A stretch of 10,280 bases of DNA from JBIKLM01 sp044375105 (GCA_044375105.1 JBILNK010000156.1:1-10280); one strand, 5' to 3'. Shown: positions 1 to 8,000, counted from the first letter of the stretch. The notes: a model not told the origin generated them from the letters alone. Numbers and translations: made by a program.

Positions 1-1125
1 ATGAAGAACGATTTCCTCGCCGCGGCCGAACAGGCCGCCCTGGTGGCCCGCGAGCACGCCGTGCGCGTCGATGCCGAAGCGGCCTTCCCCCGCCCGACCG
101 TCGAAGCCTGCCGAGAACGCGGGCTGCTCGGCCTGATTTCGGCCCGCGAGGTCGGCGGCCTCGGCCTGGGCCTCGCAGCCGCGGCCCAGGTGATCGAGCG
201 CCTGGCGCGCGAATGCGGCAGCTCGGCCATGGTCATGACCATGCACTACGCGGGCACCGCGGTGATCGAAGCCCACGGGGACCAGGAAACCCGCCGCGCG
301 ATCGCCGCGGGGCGCCACCTGTCGACCCTGGCCTTCAGCGAGAGCGGCTCGCGCTCGCACTTCTGGGCGCCGCTCTCGAGCGCCCAGCCCGCCGGCGACC
401 AGGTCGTGCTCGATGCCCAGAAGAGCTGGATCACCTCCGCCAGCGCCGCGGACGCCTTCGTCTGGTCGAGCAAGCCGGCCGCGGGCACGGGCGAGAGCAG
501 CCTCTGGCTGGTCCCGCGCAGCACGCCGGGCATCCGCCCCACCGCGCGTTTCGACGGCCTCGGCCTGCGCGGCAACGACTCCGCGCCGGTGGCTGCCCAG
601 GGCGCGCGCATCCCGGCCAAGAACCGCCTGGGCCCCGACGGCGGCGGCTTCGGGATCATGATGCAGACCGTTTTGCCCCTGTTCAACACGCTGATCTCGG
701 CCGGTTCGGTCGGCATGACCGCGGCCGTGGTCGAGAAGACCGCCGAGCACGCCACGGGCATGAAGTACGAGCACCTTTCCGGCTCGCCGCTCAGCGATCT
801 GCCCACGATCCGCGCCTACCTGGCGCGCATGAAGATCCAGGCCGACTCGGCCCGCGCCCTGTGGCTGGACACGATCGCGGCGCTGGAAGCCGGGCGCCCC
901 GACGCGATGCTGCGCGTGCTGGAGGTCAAGGCCGCCACCGCGGAAACCGCCCGGGAGGTCACCGATCTGGCCATGCGCGTCTGCGGCGGCCAGGCCTTCC
1001 GCAAGGACGTGGGCGTCGAGCGCCGCTTCCGCGACGCGCGCGCGGCCATGATCATGGCGCCGACCTCCGACCAGCTGTACGACTTCATCGGCAAGGCGCT
1101 CTGCAATCTGCCCCTGTTCGGCTGA
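1..1125 (+). CDS. acyl-CoA dehydrogenase-fold flavoprotein, atypical active site
   Basis: A 374-residue protein with the full acyl-CoA dehydrogenase fold order: helical N-terminal domain (about 1-105), central beta domain (about 106-210) and C-terminal helical domain (about 215-374). Visible family landmarks are AFSESGSRSHF (111-121) where the flavin/substrate loop usually reads TEPGAGSD, KSWITSA (141-147) matching the KxWITN strand, CGGQAF (328-333) and RRFRDAR (341-347). The glutamate that normally follows in the YEGTSE motif is missing: the segment reads I351-M-A353-P354-T-S. The alternative catalytic position of isovaleryl/long-chain enzymes appears to be N229. An ordinary alpha,beta-dehydrogenation is therefore doubtful; flavin monooxygenases of this fold (DszC/SfnC type) also lack that base. 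Fold assignment is confident, reaction is unknown. The ATG is base 1 of the window, so its ribosome binding site cannot be seen. The next gene starts 26 bases after the stop, suggesting co-transcription. Confidence 0.88.
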   Translation: MKNDFLAAAEQAALVAREHAVRVDAEAAFPRPTVEACRERGLLGLISAREVGGLGLGLAAAAQVIERLARECGSSAMVMTMHYAGTAVIEAHGDQETRRAIAAGRHLSTLAFSESGSRSHFWAPLSSAQPAGDQVVLDAQKSWITSASAADAFVWSSKPAAGTGESSLWLVPRSTPGIRPTARFDGLGLRGNDSAPVAAQGARIPAKNRLGPDGGGFGIMMQTVLPLFNTLISAGSVGMTAAVVEKTAEHATGMKYEHLSGSPLSDLPTIRAYLARMKIQADSARALWLDTIAALEAGRPDAMLRVLEVKAATAETAREVTDLAMRVCGGQAFRKDVGVERRFRDARAAMIMAPTSDQLYDFIGKALCNLPLFG

Positions 1126-1151
1126 TCCAGAGCCCGCAGCCCAAACTCCCC

Positions 1152-2003
1152 ATGCCCAACCACGAAACCCTGGTGCTTGGCGCCGTGGCCTACGACGCCA
1201 AGGTCGTGCCGATCTGGGACGGTTTCCAGCGCTGGTTCGAAAGCCGCGGATTGCCGTTCGATTACGTGCTCTACAGCAACTACGAGCGCCAGGTCGAGCA
1301 GCATTTCGCGGGGGCTTTCCATGTGGCCTGGAACTCGCCCCTGGCCTGGCTGCAGGCCGAGCGCGTCGCGCGCCAACGGGGCCGGCGCGCGCGGGCGCTG
1401 GCCATGCGCGACACGGACCAGGACCTGACCTCCCTGGTGATCGCGCGCAGCGACGGGCCCGTGGCGAGCCTCAGGGACCTGCGCGGCAAGCGCGTGGGCG
1501 TGGGCGCCAGCGATTCGCCCCAGGCCACGCTGATCCCGCTGCTGCACCTGGCGGAAGCGGGCCTCGAGCCCGGGCGCGACGTCGAGGTGCGCCGTTTCGA
1601 CGTCTTGCTCGGCAAGCACGGCGATCACATCGGCGGCGAGCGCGATGCGGTGCGGGCGCTGCTGCGCGGCGAGGTCGACGCGGCCTGTCTGATCGACGGC
1701 AACCACCTGCTGTTCGGGCGCGAGGGTCTGCTCAGCCCCGGGGCGACCCGCGTGCTGGCCCAGACCGGGCGCTACGACCATTGCAACTTCACCGCCCTCG
1801 ACGGCGCGCCGCAGGCGCTGCTCGCGCGCTTCACCGAGCTGCTGCTCTCGATGCGCTACGAGGACCCCGAGGTGCGCGGGCTGATGGACCTCGAGGGCCT
1901 CAAGGCCTGGCGGCCCGGGCGCACCGAGGGCTACGCCCTGCTGGAGCGCGCCGTGGACCGCTTCGACTTCCTGCGGCCGTTCCTGAGCCGTATGGGCGCG
2001 TGA
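1152..2003 (+). CDS. PhnD-like substrate-binding-fold protein, no signal peptide
   Basis: A 283-residue protein resembling the PhnD/SsuA type of periplasmic-binding-protein fold used for phosphonate, phosphate or sulfonate uptake. Typical segments are the first strand LGAVAYDAKVVPIWDGF (9-25), AFHVAWNSP (55-63), the hinge-region GKRVGVGASDSPQATL (112-127), GKHGDHIGGERDAV (154-167) and the second-lobe strand GEVDAACLIDGNH (173-185). The N-terminus goes straight from MPNHET into the first strand, with no hydrophobic signal sequence or lipobox, so the protein is predicted to stay in the cytoplasm. No permease or ATPase gene lies in the window. It could be a cytoplasmic ligand sensor or an enzyme on this fold, as known for Thi5/NMT1-type and MqnA/MqnD proteins. 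The ATG was chosen because it begins just before the first core strand and lies 26 bases after the preceding stop; no Shine-Dalgarno sequence precedes it. Confidence 0.85.
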   Translation: MPNHETLVLGAVAYDAKVVPIWDGFQRWFESRGLPFDYVLYSNYERQVEQHFAGAFHVAWNSPLAWLQAERVARQRGRRARALAMRDTDQDLTSLVIARSDGPVASLRDLRGKRVGVGASDSPQATLIPLLHLAEAGLEPGRDVEVRRFDVLLGKHGDHIGGERDAVRALLRGEVDAACLIDGNHLLFGREGLLSPGATRVLAQTGRYDHCNFTALDGAPQALLARFTELLLSMRYEDPEVRGLMDLEGLKAWRPGRTEGYALLERAVDRFDFLRPFLSRMGA

Positions 2004-2018
2004 GCGGCCAGGGGGTCG

Positions 2019-2036
2019 TCCGGGAATCGACCCGGA
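2019..2036 (+). other. small hairpin after the PhnD-like gene
   Basis: TCCGGG and CCCGGA form a 6-bp stem with a 6-base loop, starting 15 bases after the stop at 2003. There is no T tract, so it is at best a weak pause or partial terminator. The rest of the 140-base gap up to 2143 shows no gene and no clear promoter. Confidence 0.25.
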
Positions 2037-2143
2037 GTGCGCCCGAGCGCTGACGCGGGCCTCTCGCGCGCCGAGGCTCGCCCCCCGCTCAGCGCGCCGA
2101 TCCGAGCTTCCGCCGCCCGAGGCCGCTGACACGATCCAAGACC

Positions 2144-3451
2144 ATGGACCAGCCGATTCCCACGCCGACCCCGAGCCCGCGCGGCGCGGGCCAGAGTTCC
2201 GCGCCGGCCGCGCCGGTGCTCGACCTCGGCCCGCTCGGCCTCGAGGACGGGGCCACGGTCCTGCTGCGCCGCGCCCTGGCGGCGCCGGCGGCCGCCGTGG
2301 CGCTCGGCGGGCTGCCTGTGCATGGCACGGCTGTGGATCTGGCCCTGCACCTCTCCACCTGGGCGCGGGGTGAAGGGGAGCGCTTCCGGGCCGCGACGCC
2401 CGCTGAGGTCCTGGCGGCCGGCGCCGCGCCCTCCGGAGCCCGCCTGGTGGGTTTCATCGAGCCGGGCCCGGGCCGCGGCGCGCGCTGGGCGGGCGCGGAG
2501 CGTTCGGGAGGCGCGGATGCCCGCGCCCCAGGGGCCCTGGCGGAGCGGGCCCCAGCCCACTGGGGTCTGGCCGCGCGCGGCGCCGCGGTCGAGGCCGGCG
2601 GGCCGCGCTTTCACTTCCAGCTGGATCGGCGCGACGCCCTGTGGGCCGACGAGGTGCAGAGCCTGCTGGCCCAGGCCCTGGCGGGGCAGTGGAGCCCGGC
2701 CCAGGCGATCCCCTGGGACCTGCCGCGCACCCACAGCGACGAGCTGGAGGATGCCCTGGCCCAGGTCCTGACCTATCTGATCGAGAACGAGACCGCCGCG
2801 CTGATCGTGCCGGCGCGCTTCGCCGCCCAGGTGCACCCGCACTTCCGCGAGGTCCAGCAGCTGCTGGCGATCACCGCTGCCGACGAGGCGCGCCACATCG
2901 AGGTCTTCACGCGCCGCCTGGGCCTGTTCGGCCGCGCCCCCGGGCTGTCGACCGCCGGCGGCCAGCGCTCCCTGCAGACCCTGGTGGACGAGCCGGATTT
3001 CGAGCTGGCCTCGCTGCTGCTCTCGGTGCTCGGCGAGGGCTCCTTCGTGCAGCTCCTGTGGTTCCTGCACGAGCACGCCCCCGACGAGGCCACGCGGGCT
3101 CTGATGAAGCTCTCGGCCCAGGACGAAGCGCGCCACGTGGCCTTCGCCGTGGCGCACCTGCGGCGCCACGGGCGCCTGGACCCGGGCCTGGCCCCGCGCC
3201 TGGCGGCGGCCATCGAGCAGCGCCACGCGGCCCTGGCCAGCTCCGCGGGCCTCAACGCGGAGGTCTGGGACGCCCTGGTGCTGCTGGCCGCGGGCGAGAG
3301 CTCGACCGCGGTCCTGCCCCGCGGTCAGGCCGCGGTGCTGGCCCTGACCGAGCAGATGCGCCGCGGCCGGCGCCAGCGCCTCGAGCTGCTCGGCTTCCCC
3401 GCGCCCGAGGCCGAGCGCCTGGCCGGCCTGCACACCAAGAACTTCATGTGA
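2144..3451 (+). CDS. ferritin-like di-iron protein with TusA-like N-terminal region
   Basis: A 435-residue protein in two parts. The C-terminal part (about 195-435) is a ferritin-like four-helix bundle with a complete set of six candidate iron ligands: E216 (helix with ENETAALI), E248 and H251 (DEARHIEVF), E298 (LGEGSF), E328 and H331 (DEARHVAF). The paired ExxH motifs about 80 residues apart are what a carboxylate-bridged di-iron oxidase or oxygenase shows. The N-terminal part (about 25-150) follows by eye the layout of the TusA sulfur-carrier fold: LDLGPLGLEDG (26-36) where TusA reads LDxRGLxCPxP, a helix, a short strand, a second helix (62-76) and a late strand FHFQLDRRD. The catalytic cysteine position is E34/D35, so sulfur transfer is unlikely. 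Residues 1-24 are Pro/Ser-rich and probably disordered. Substrate unknown. The ATG is the first good start; no Shine-Dalgarno is visible. Confidence 0.82.
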   Translation: MDQPIPTPTPSPRGAGQSSAPAAPVLDLGPLGLEDGATVLLRRALAAPAAAVALGGLPVHGTAVDLALHLSTWARGEGERFRAATPAEVLAAGAAPSGARLVGFIEPGPGRGARWAGAERSGGADARAPGALAERAPAHWGLAARGAAVEAGGPRFHFQLDRRDALWADEVQSLLAQALAGQWSPAQAIPWDLPRTHSDELEDALAQVLTYLIENETAALIVPARFAAQVHPHFREVQQLLAITAADEARHIEVFTRRLGLFGRAPGLSTAGGQRSLQTLVDEPDFELASLLLSVLGEGSFVQLLWFLHEHAPDEATRALMKLSAQDEARHVAFAVAHLRRHGRLDPGLAPRLAAAIEQRHAALASSAGLNAEVWDALVLLAAGESSTAVLPRGQAAVLALTEQMRRGRRQRLELLGFPAPEAERLAGLHTKNFM

Positions 3452-3583
3452 GCCCTCCGCGGCGCCCGCCACCAATCCCGCTCCACGGCCTGTCCTCCGA
3501 CCGGGCAGGCCGAGTCGAGCCTGTCGCTGGGGTGGCGCATGGGCAGGTGGGTATCCGTTCCGGATAGCAGGGCACCAACGAGC

Positions 3584-3600
3584 GCCCGTCAGCGGGCTTT
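3584..3600 (+). terminator. weak hairpin with T-tract before the nitroreductase gene
   Basis: GCCCG and CGGGC pair in a 5-bp stem with loop TCAG, followed by TTT. It lies 133 bases after the ferritin-like gene and just before the likely nitroreductase start. The stem and T-tract are both short, so it may be a weak terminator or chance in GC-rich DNA. The rest of 3452-3609 shows no gene. Confidence 0.22.
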
Positions 3601-3609
3601 GCAGGGGCT

Positions 3610-4272
3610 TTGGCCCGAGCCAAGGGCTCAGGGCAGGTTCCAAACCCTCAGCCACCCACCCTGAAGGACCTTTTCGTAACCGTTCGCCAGCGCCGCGCCG
3701 TCAAGCACTGCGACCCCGCCCACCACCTGGCCGATGCGGAAGTCGAGCGCCTGATCTCGAAGGCGATGCTCTCGCCGACCTCCTTCGACATCCAGCACTG
3801 GCGCTTCGTGGTCGTGCAAGATCCCGAGCTGCGCTGGGCGATCCGCGCCGCGGGCAACGATCAGGCCCAGATGACCGACGCTTCGGTCTTGGTGGTCATG
3901 ACCGCCGACGTCAAGGCCTGCCAGAAGCAGCCCGAGCGCTACTGGCGCCAGGCGCCCGAGCCGGTGGCCGATTTGCTGCTGGGCTGGAAGGGCCCCTTCC
4001 ACCAGGGCCGCGAGGCGCTCCAGCGTGACGAGGCCATGCGCTCGATCGGCATGGTCATGCTGGCCCTGATGCGGACCGCCCAGGCCATGGGCTACGACTC
4101 TTGCCCGATGATCAGCTTGGACCACGAGCAGGTCGCCAAGCTGATCCGCCTGCCCGCCGACCACGTGATCGGGCCCATGGTCGCCATCGGCCGGAGCCCC
4201 CAGGCTCCCTGGCCCAGGCTGGGTCGGCTGCCCCTCTCCGAGGATCTGGTTCGCGTTCGTTTCGCGGGCTGA
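3610..4272 (+). CDS. nitroreductase family FMN oxidoreductase (MhqN/YodC-like)
   Basis: A nitroreductase-fold FMN enzyme of up to 220 residues, expected to use NAD(P)H to reduce quinones, nitro groups or similar electrophiles in the cytoplasm. It matches the Bacillus MhqN/YodC subgroup: RRAVKHCDP (28-36) is the N-terminal FMN-phosphate motif, SPTSFDIQHWRF (55-66) corresponds to the APSxWNLQHW segment, DQAQMTDASVLVV follows as NQxQxxDAS, then QRDEAM, GYDSCPM (161-167) and the C-terminal RLPLSEDLV (206-214). The domain starts near residue 18, giving about 203 residues, the usual subgroup length. The start is uncertain. The frame is open from a TAG at 3565-3567, but has no ATG or GTG before the domain; TTG at 3610 is the first usable start, with CTG at 3661 as alternative. 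An AGGGG at 3603-3607 lies only 2 bases before the TTG, too close for a normal ribosome binding site. Confidence 0.85.
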   Translation: MARAKGSGQVPNPQPPTLKDLFVTVRQRRAVKHCDPAHHLADAEVERLISKAMLSPTSFDIQHWRFVVVQDPELRWAIRAAGNDQAQMTDASVLVVMTADVKACQKQPERYWRQAPEPVADLLLGWKGPFHQGREALQRDEAMRSIGMVMLALMRTAQAMGYDSCPMISLDHEQVAKLIRLPADHVIGPMVAIGRSPQAPWPRLGRLPLSEDLVRVRFAG

Positions 4273-4308
4273 CGTAGAAGGCACCGGCCGCCCGGGCGAC
4301 GCACGGGT

Positions 4309-4328
4309 CGCCGGAGCGCTCTCCGGCG
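4309..4328 (+). terminator. strong hairpin after the nitroreductase gene
   Basis: CGCCGGAG and CTCCGGCG form a perfect 8-bp stem with a CGCT loop, 36 bases past the nitroreductase stop. Its position suits a terminator or 3'-end-protecting hairpin for the upstream genes. There is no T tract after it, so it would not be a standard intrinsic terminator. Confidence 0.4.
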
Positions 4329-4480
4329 GCAGCCGCACGACCAGCCGCTTCCCGACCCGTTGCCTGCCTTCCAGCCGCTGGCCGGCCAGGAGCCGTTCAC
4401 CCGGGGCGACCCGAGCCGGTCCCCGCAGCCCAGGCTTCGCCGGGGGATGGTCTGAAGCGGAGTCCAGCTCGAGGGTAGTT

Positions 4481-4503
4481 GCAGCGCCCGCAAGGGGCGT
4501 TGC
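4481..4503. other. intergenic stem-loop
   Basis: GCAGCGCCC (4481-4489) pairs with GGGCGTTGC (4495-4503) as a 9-bp stem with one G-T pair and a GCAAG loop. No T tract follows on either strand. Role unknown. Confidence 0.35.
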
Positions 4504-4618
4504 CAGGCACCTCCACCGCCGAGTTCTGGGCTCTGCCAGGCGTAAATCTTCGCGGTCCGGCGTGTGCTTTCGATAGGCAGCCACAGCGCACGCGAGCAGA
4601 CCATCGGTTGGGTCAGCC

Positions 4619-4676
4619 GGCGGGCCCGAGGGTTGGCCCGCTCTGGGTAGGGTCGTCCGCTAAAGACTGTACCCAG
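4619..4676. other. two abutting stem-loops, possible structured RNA
   Basis: The first stem-loop pairs 4619-4626 with 4635-4642 (core CGGGCC/GGCCCG plus a G-C and a G-T pair, 8-base loop). The second begins at the very next base: CTGGGTA (4643-4649) pairs with TACCCAG (4670-4676), and after one G-G mismatch GGTC (4651-4654) pairs with GACT (4665-4668), leaving a 10-base loop. They could be part of a small RNA, a cis-acting leader of the downstream gene or a protein-binding site. No known riboswitch or RNA family was recognised. Confidence 0.35.
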
Positions 4677-4870
4677 CCAATTTACGGTGATTCAGCGCGC
4701 TGCCGAGTCGACTTGGCCCGAGATTCGCGTCACAGCCTGTGGCTGCAGCTTGGATCCAGTTTTTCGTCTGAGCGGGGACTTCCCCACGTGCGCAGCTAGG
4801 GCTGGATTGCCCGTGGCTCGGAATTTCATCACTTGCGGAAAAAGGGTTTCCGGAGCAGGCTTTGATCTGC

Positions 4871-4893
4871 CCCGGCGGTCAGCACCGGCCGGG
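4871..4893 (+). other. bulged hairpin in the leader of the secreted-protein gene
   Basis: CCCGG-CGGT (4871-4879) pairs with ACCG-CCGGG (4884-4887 and 4889-4893), a 9-bp stem with a single bulged G at 4888 and loop CAGC. It ends 71 bases before the ATG, so it may lie in the 5' leader. GC-rich DNA yields such stems easily by chance. Confidence 0.3.
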
Positions 4894-4912
4894 CGAATCG
4901 GTCCTCTGCGGA

Positions 4913-4934
4913 TTCCCCCTTCTCCCTCCCCCTT
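4913..4934 (+). promoter_or_regulatory. pyrimidine-only tract upstream of a start lacking Shine-Dalgarno
   Basis: Twenty-two consecutive pyrimidines, followed after a short break by a second C/T run at 4942-4951, lie 14-52 bases ahead of the ATG at 4965. The bases immediately before the ATG (CGTCTCAAGCG) contain no purine-rich anti-16S complement. The tract may keep the leader unstructured for SD-independent initiation; that is inference. Confidence 0.25.
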
Positions 4935-4964
4935 ACGCCGACCCCCCTCTCGGCGTCTCAAGCG

Positions 4965-5048
4965 ATGCAATTTCGCTACCCCTACTCCCTGCGAGCCTGG
5001 ATCGCCAGCGCGTTAGCGGGCGTCTTCCTGAGCACGGCTGCCCTGGCT
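4965..5048 (+). other. Sec signal peptide of the secreted protein
   Basis: Residues 1-28: R4 and R10 supply positive charge, followed by a hydrophobic stretch WIASALAGVFLSTAALA ending in the AxA cleavage motif before Q29. There is no lipobox cysteine, so signal peptidase I is expected. It fixes the start at 4965. Confidence 0.9.
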
Positions 5049-8000
5049 CAAGCGCCCGCAAACGATGATTGTTCCGGAGCGACGCCGCTGGTCAATGGCG
5101 TCAACGCCTGGAACAACACGACCGCTACGAACTCGGTCGGGGCGCCCGCCGCGTGCGCCACCATCGGTCGTGACATCTGGTTCACCTACACGGCGACCTG
5201 CACCGGCAACGCCACGATCACCCTGTGCGGACAGACCCCGACGGTCACCCTGGACACGGTCCTGCAGGTCTTCACCGCCACCAGCACCTGCGGGACCCTG
5301 ACGCAGCTGGCCTGCAACGACCAGGGCCCCTGCGGCAACCCTTCCGAAGTGACTTTCCCGGTCACCTCTGGATCGACCTACCGGGTGCGCCTGGGCTCCT
5401 TCAGCACGATCCTTGGAAGCAGCGGCAACCTGACGGTCAGCTGTGCCGCGCCGCCGCCGCCCCCGGCCAACGACACCTGCGCCAATGCCGTCGTGATCGG
5501 CAGCGTGCCCTACACGGCGCCGGCTGCCAGCGTCGCGGGCCAGAGCGCCACGGCGGACGTGGACGTGACCTGCAATACGGGCTCGGCCCTCAGCACCACC
5601 GCGGGCGTGTGGTTCACCTACACCCCCGCCTTGACCGGCTCCCTGAACCTGACCCAGACCTCGGCCAACGACACCGTCGTGGCCGTGTTCACCGGCGGCT
5701 GCGGCTCGCCGGTCCAGATCGCCTGCTCCGACCCGAACTCGCTCAGCGTCCCGGTCACCGCCGGGGTCCAGTACTGGATCCTGGTTGGCATGTGGGGCAC
5801 CGTCAACCCCACCACGAACTACGGCTTGACCGTCGACCTGGCGGTGCCGCCGGCCAATGACACCTGCGCCAACGCGATCCCGCTGACGCTCAACACCCCG
5901 GTCGCCGGCACCACGGCCGGTGCGACCAACGACTACCAGCTCAGCGGCGCAACGGCCTTCCAGGGCCTGGGCCACCTGACCAGCACGGCCCCCGGCCGCG
6001 ACGTGGTCTACAGCTTTACCGCGCCCGCCGCCGGCACCTACTCGTTCCGGGTCAACAACTATGCCCAGAACGCGGTGCTCTACACCGCCAGCGGCTGCCC
6101 GAGCGGCACGGCCCCGATCACGGTGACGACGGCCCTCCTGGCCGCCAACCGGACCTCGACGGGCGTGGCCGAGGAGATCCTCTGCCAGACGTTGACCGCC
6201 GGGCAGCAGGTCTTCGTGTACGTCGATGACTCGACTTCTGCCAATGCCGGCGCCTCTTTCGTGCTCGAGGTCAACGAGTGCGTCCGGGAGACCGAGCCGA
6301 ACGGCACGCCGGCCCAGGCCAATCCGTTCACCTTCGGGATGGAAGGTTCGATCACCCCGGCGGCCGAAGCGGACTTCTTCTCCCTGGGCACGCCCGCCGC
6401 GGGCTCGCGCCTGTTCGCCATGGCGGACGGCGCTGCGGCGAGCAGCAACGACTTCGACCTGCGGGTGACCAACCTCACCAGCACGCTCGAGTACGACGAC
6501 GGCAACAACGACACCGCCTTCGGCGGCCTGGCGCCCAACGTCGGCGGCACGATCCTCGATGGCACCGCCAGCTTCCTGCGGCTGAGCCACTTCAGCAGCA
6601 CGACCCAGTCGGAGCCCTACCGCCTGTACGCGGTGGTCCAGCCCCCGCTGGCCTCGGCCGCCATCGAAGCCGAGCCCAACGACGCCATCGCCACGGCCAG
6701 CACCAGCCCCCTGAACTACTTCTCTGGGGCCACGGCGAGCAGCCTGGACACCGACCTGTTCTCGTTCAGCGCCAACGCTGGCCAGCTCATCTACCTGGGC
6801 CTGGACAACGACCCGCTGCGCAACAACACCCCGATCAACGGGGCCCTGGCGTTGCTCAACTCGGCGGGCACGGTGCTGGTCTCGGTGAACGACACGGGCT
6901 CGACCTCGAGCACCACCTCGGGCGCCGGCAGCCTGACTGCCACCACGCCGAACAGCCCCGCGGAAGGCCTGACCTTCCGGGTGCTGACCACGGGCACTTA
7001 CTTTGCCCGCGTGACGGCGGCCAGCGCAGGCGACTACCTGCTGTCGATCGCCGTGTTGCCCCAGGTTGGGCCTAGCTACTGCCCTGCCGACTCCCTGGCC
7101 TGCAACAGCGCTACGGATGCGTTCCTCTCGAACGTGACCCTGGCAGCGGTCAACAACGGCAGCACATCGGGTGCTGGCTGCTACACGGACTTCACGGCCT
7201 TGACCGCCAACCTGCAGGCTTCCGTCGGGGCGCCGATCAGCGTCACGGTCGGCAACTACACGGGCACACAGAACGTCACCGTGTACGCCGACTGGGACCA
7301 GGACGGCACGCTCGGGGAACCGGGCGAGGAGTACCTGGCCACGGGCGGCCCGGTGTTCACCGCGAACATCGTGCCCCCGGGCAGCGCGACGCTGGGCAAC
7401 ACCCGCCTGCGGGTGCGTGTCTCCGGCGATCCGGTGGTGCCCTGCGGCACCCTGTCCGACGGCGAGACCGAGGACTACCGCGTCTTCGTGTCGGCGCCGC
7501 CTGCCGCGCCTGTCAATGACCTGTGCGTCAATGCCTCGGTCATCGGCAACGGGGCCACCAACGGCACCACGCTGCTGGCCGGCAACGACGGCAGCTCGAG
7601 CTGCGACCCGAGCGGGCGCGACGTGTGGTTCAGCTACACGGCGACCCTGACCGGCAACCTGTCGCTGAACACCTGCGGTTCGGCGATCGACACGGCCATT
7701 GCGGTCTATAGCGCCTGCGGCGGGACCGAACTGGGCTGCAACGACGATTGCGGCGGTTCGCCCTGCGGACCGACGGGCGCCTGCCTGAGCGTGCCGATCA
7801 CCAGCGGCACGACCTACCGCATCCGGGTTTCCGACAAGGGCCTGGGCGCGAGCGGCGGGGCCTTCACCCTGAACGTCAGCGCCGCGATCCCGAACGACAA
7901 CTGCTCCGGTGCGACCCTGGTGGCCGTGCCGACGGTGGTCAACGGGACCATGGTCGGAGCGACCGTGGAAAGCGGCCTGCCGACCTGCACGGGCCCCGGC

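Larger units (their letters stand above)
4273..4964. other. long intergenic region without a gene
   Basis: These 692 bases separate the nitroreductase from the large secreted protein. No frame on either strand shows a recognisable domain or codon pattern like the neighbours. The part from about 4540 to 4860 looks less GC-rich than the genes. It contains several inverted repeats, listed separately, plus a small perfect one at 4836-4852 (CGGAAA, five bases, TTTCCG). The promoter of the secreted-protein gene is presumably here, but no convincing -35/-10 pair was found. Confidence 0.7.

Noticed and set aside
213..1151. Open + strand frame running upstream of the PhnD-like gene through the flavoprotein gene
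   Set aside because: Its translation is Arg/Gly/Pro-rich without domains and overlaps the well-supported acyl-CoA-dehydrogenase-fold frame; the real gene starts at 1152.
1931..3655. Long - strand frame (about 574 codons) opposite the ferritin-like gene
   Set aside because: No domain is recognisable, and the + strand frame shows a complete di-iron ligand set.
4330..4430. Possible - strand remnant of a formamidopyrimidine-DNA glycosylase (GQRLEGRQRVGKRLVVRL)
   Set aside because: The short match to the GRRIxxVRRxGKxL segment is suggestive, but nothing before or after it follows the family: no PELPE N-terminus, no HLxxxG strand and no zinc finger. Chance in Arg/Leu-rich translation is likely.
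4273..4964. A tRNA or other standard RNA gene in the intergenic hairpins
   Set aside because: There is no GGTTCRANTCC arm or cloverleaf spacing, and no known riboswitch core was recognised.
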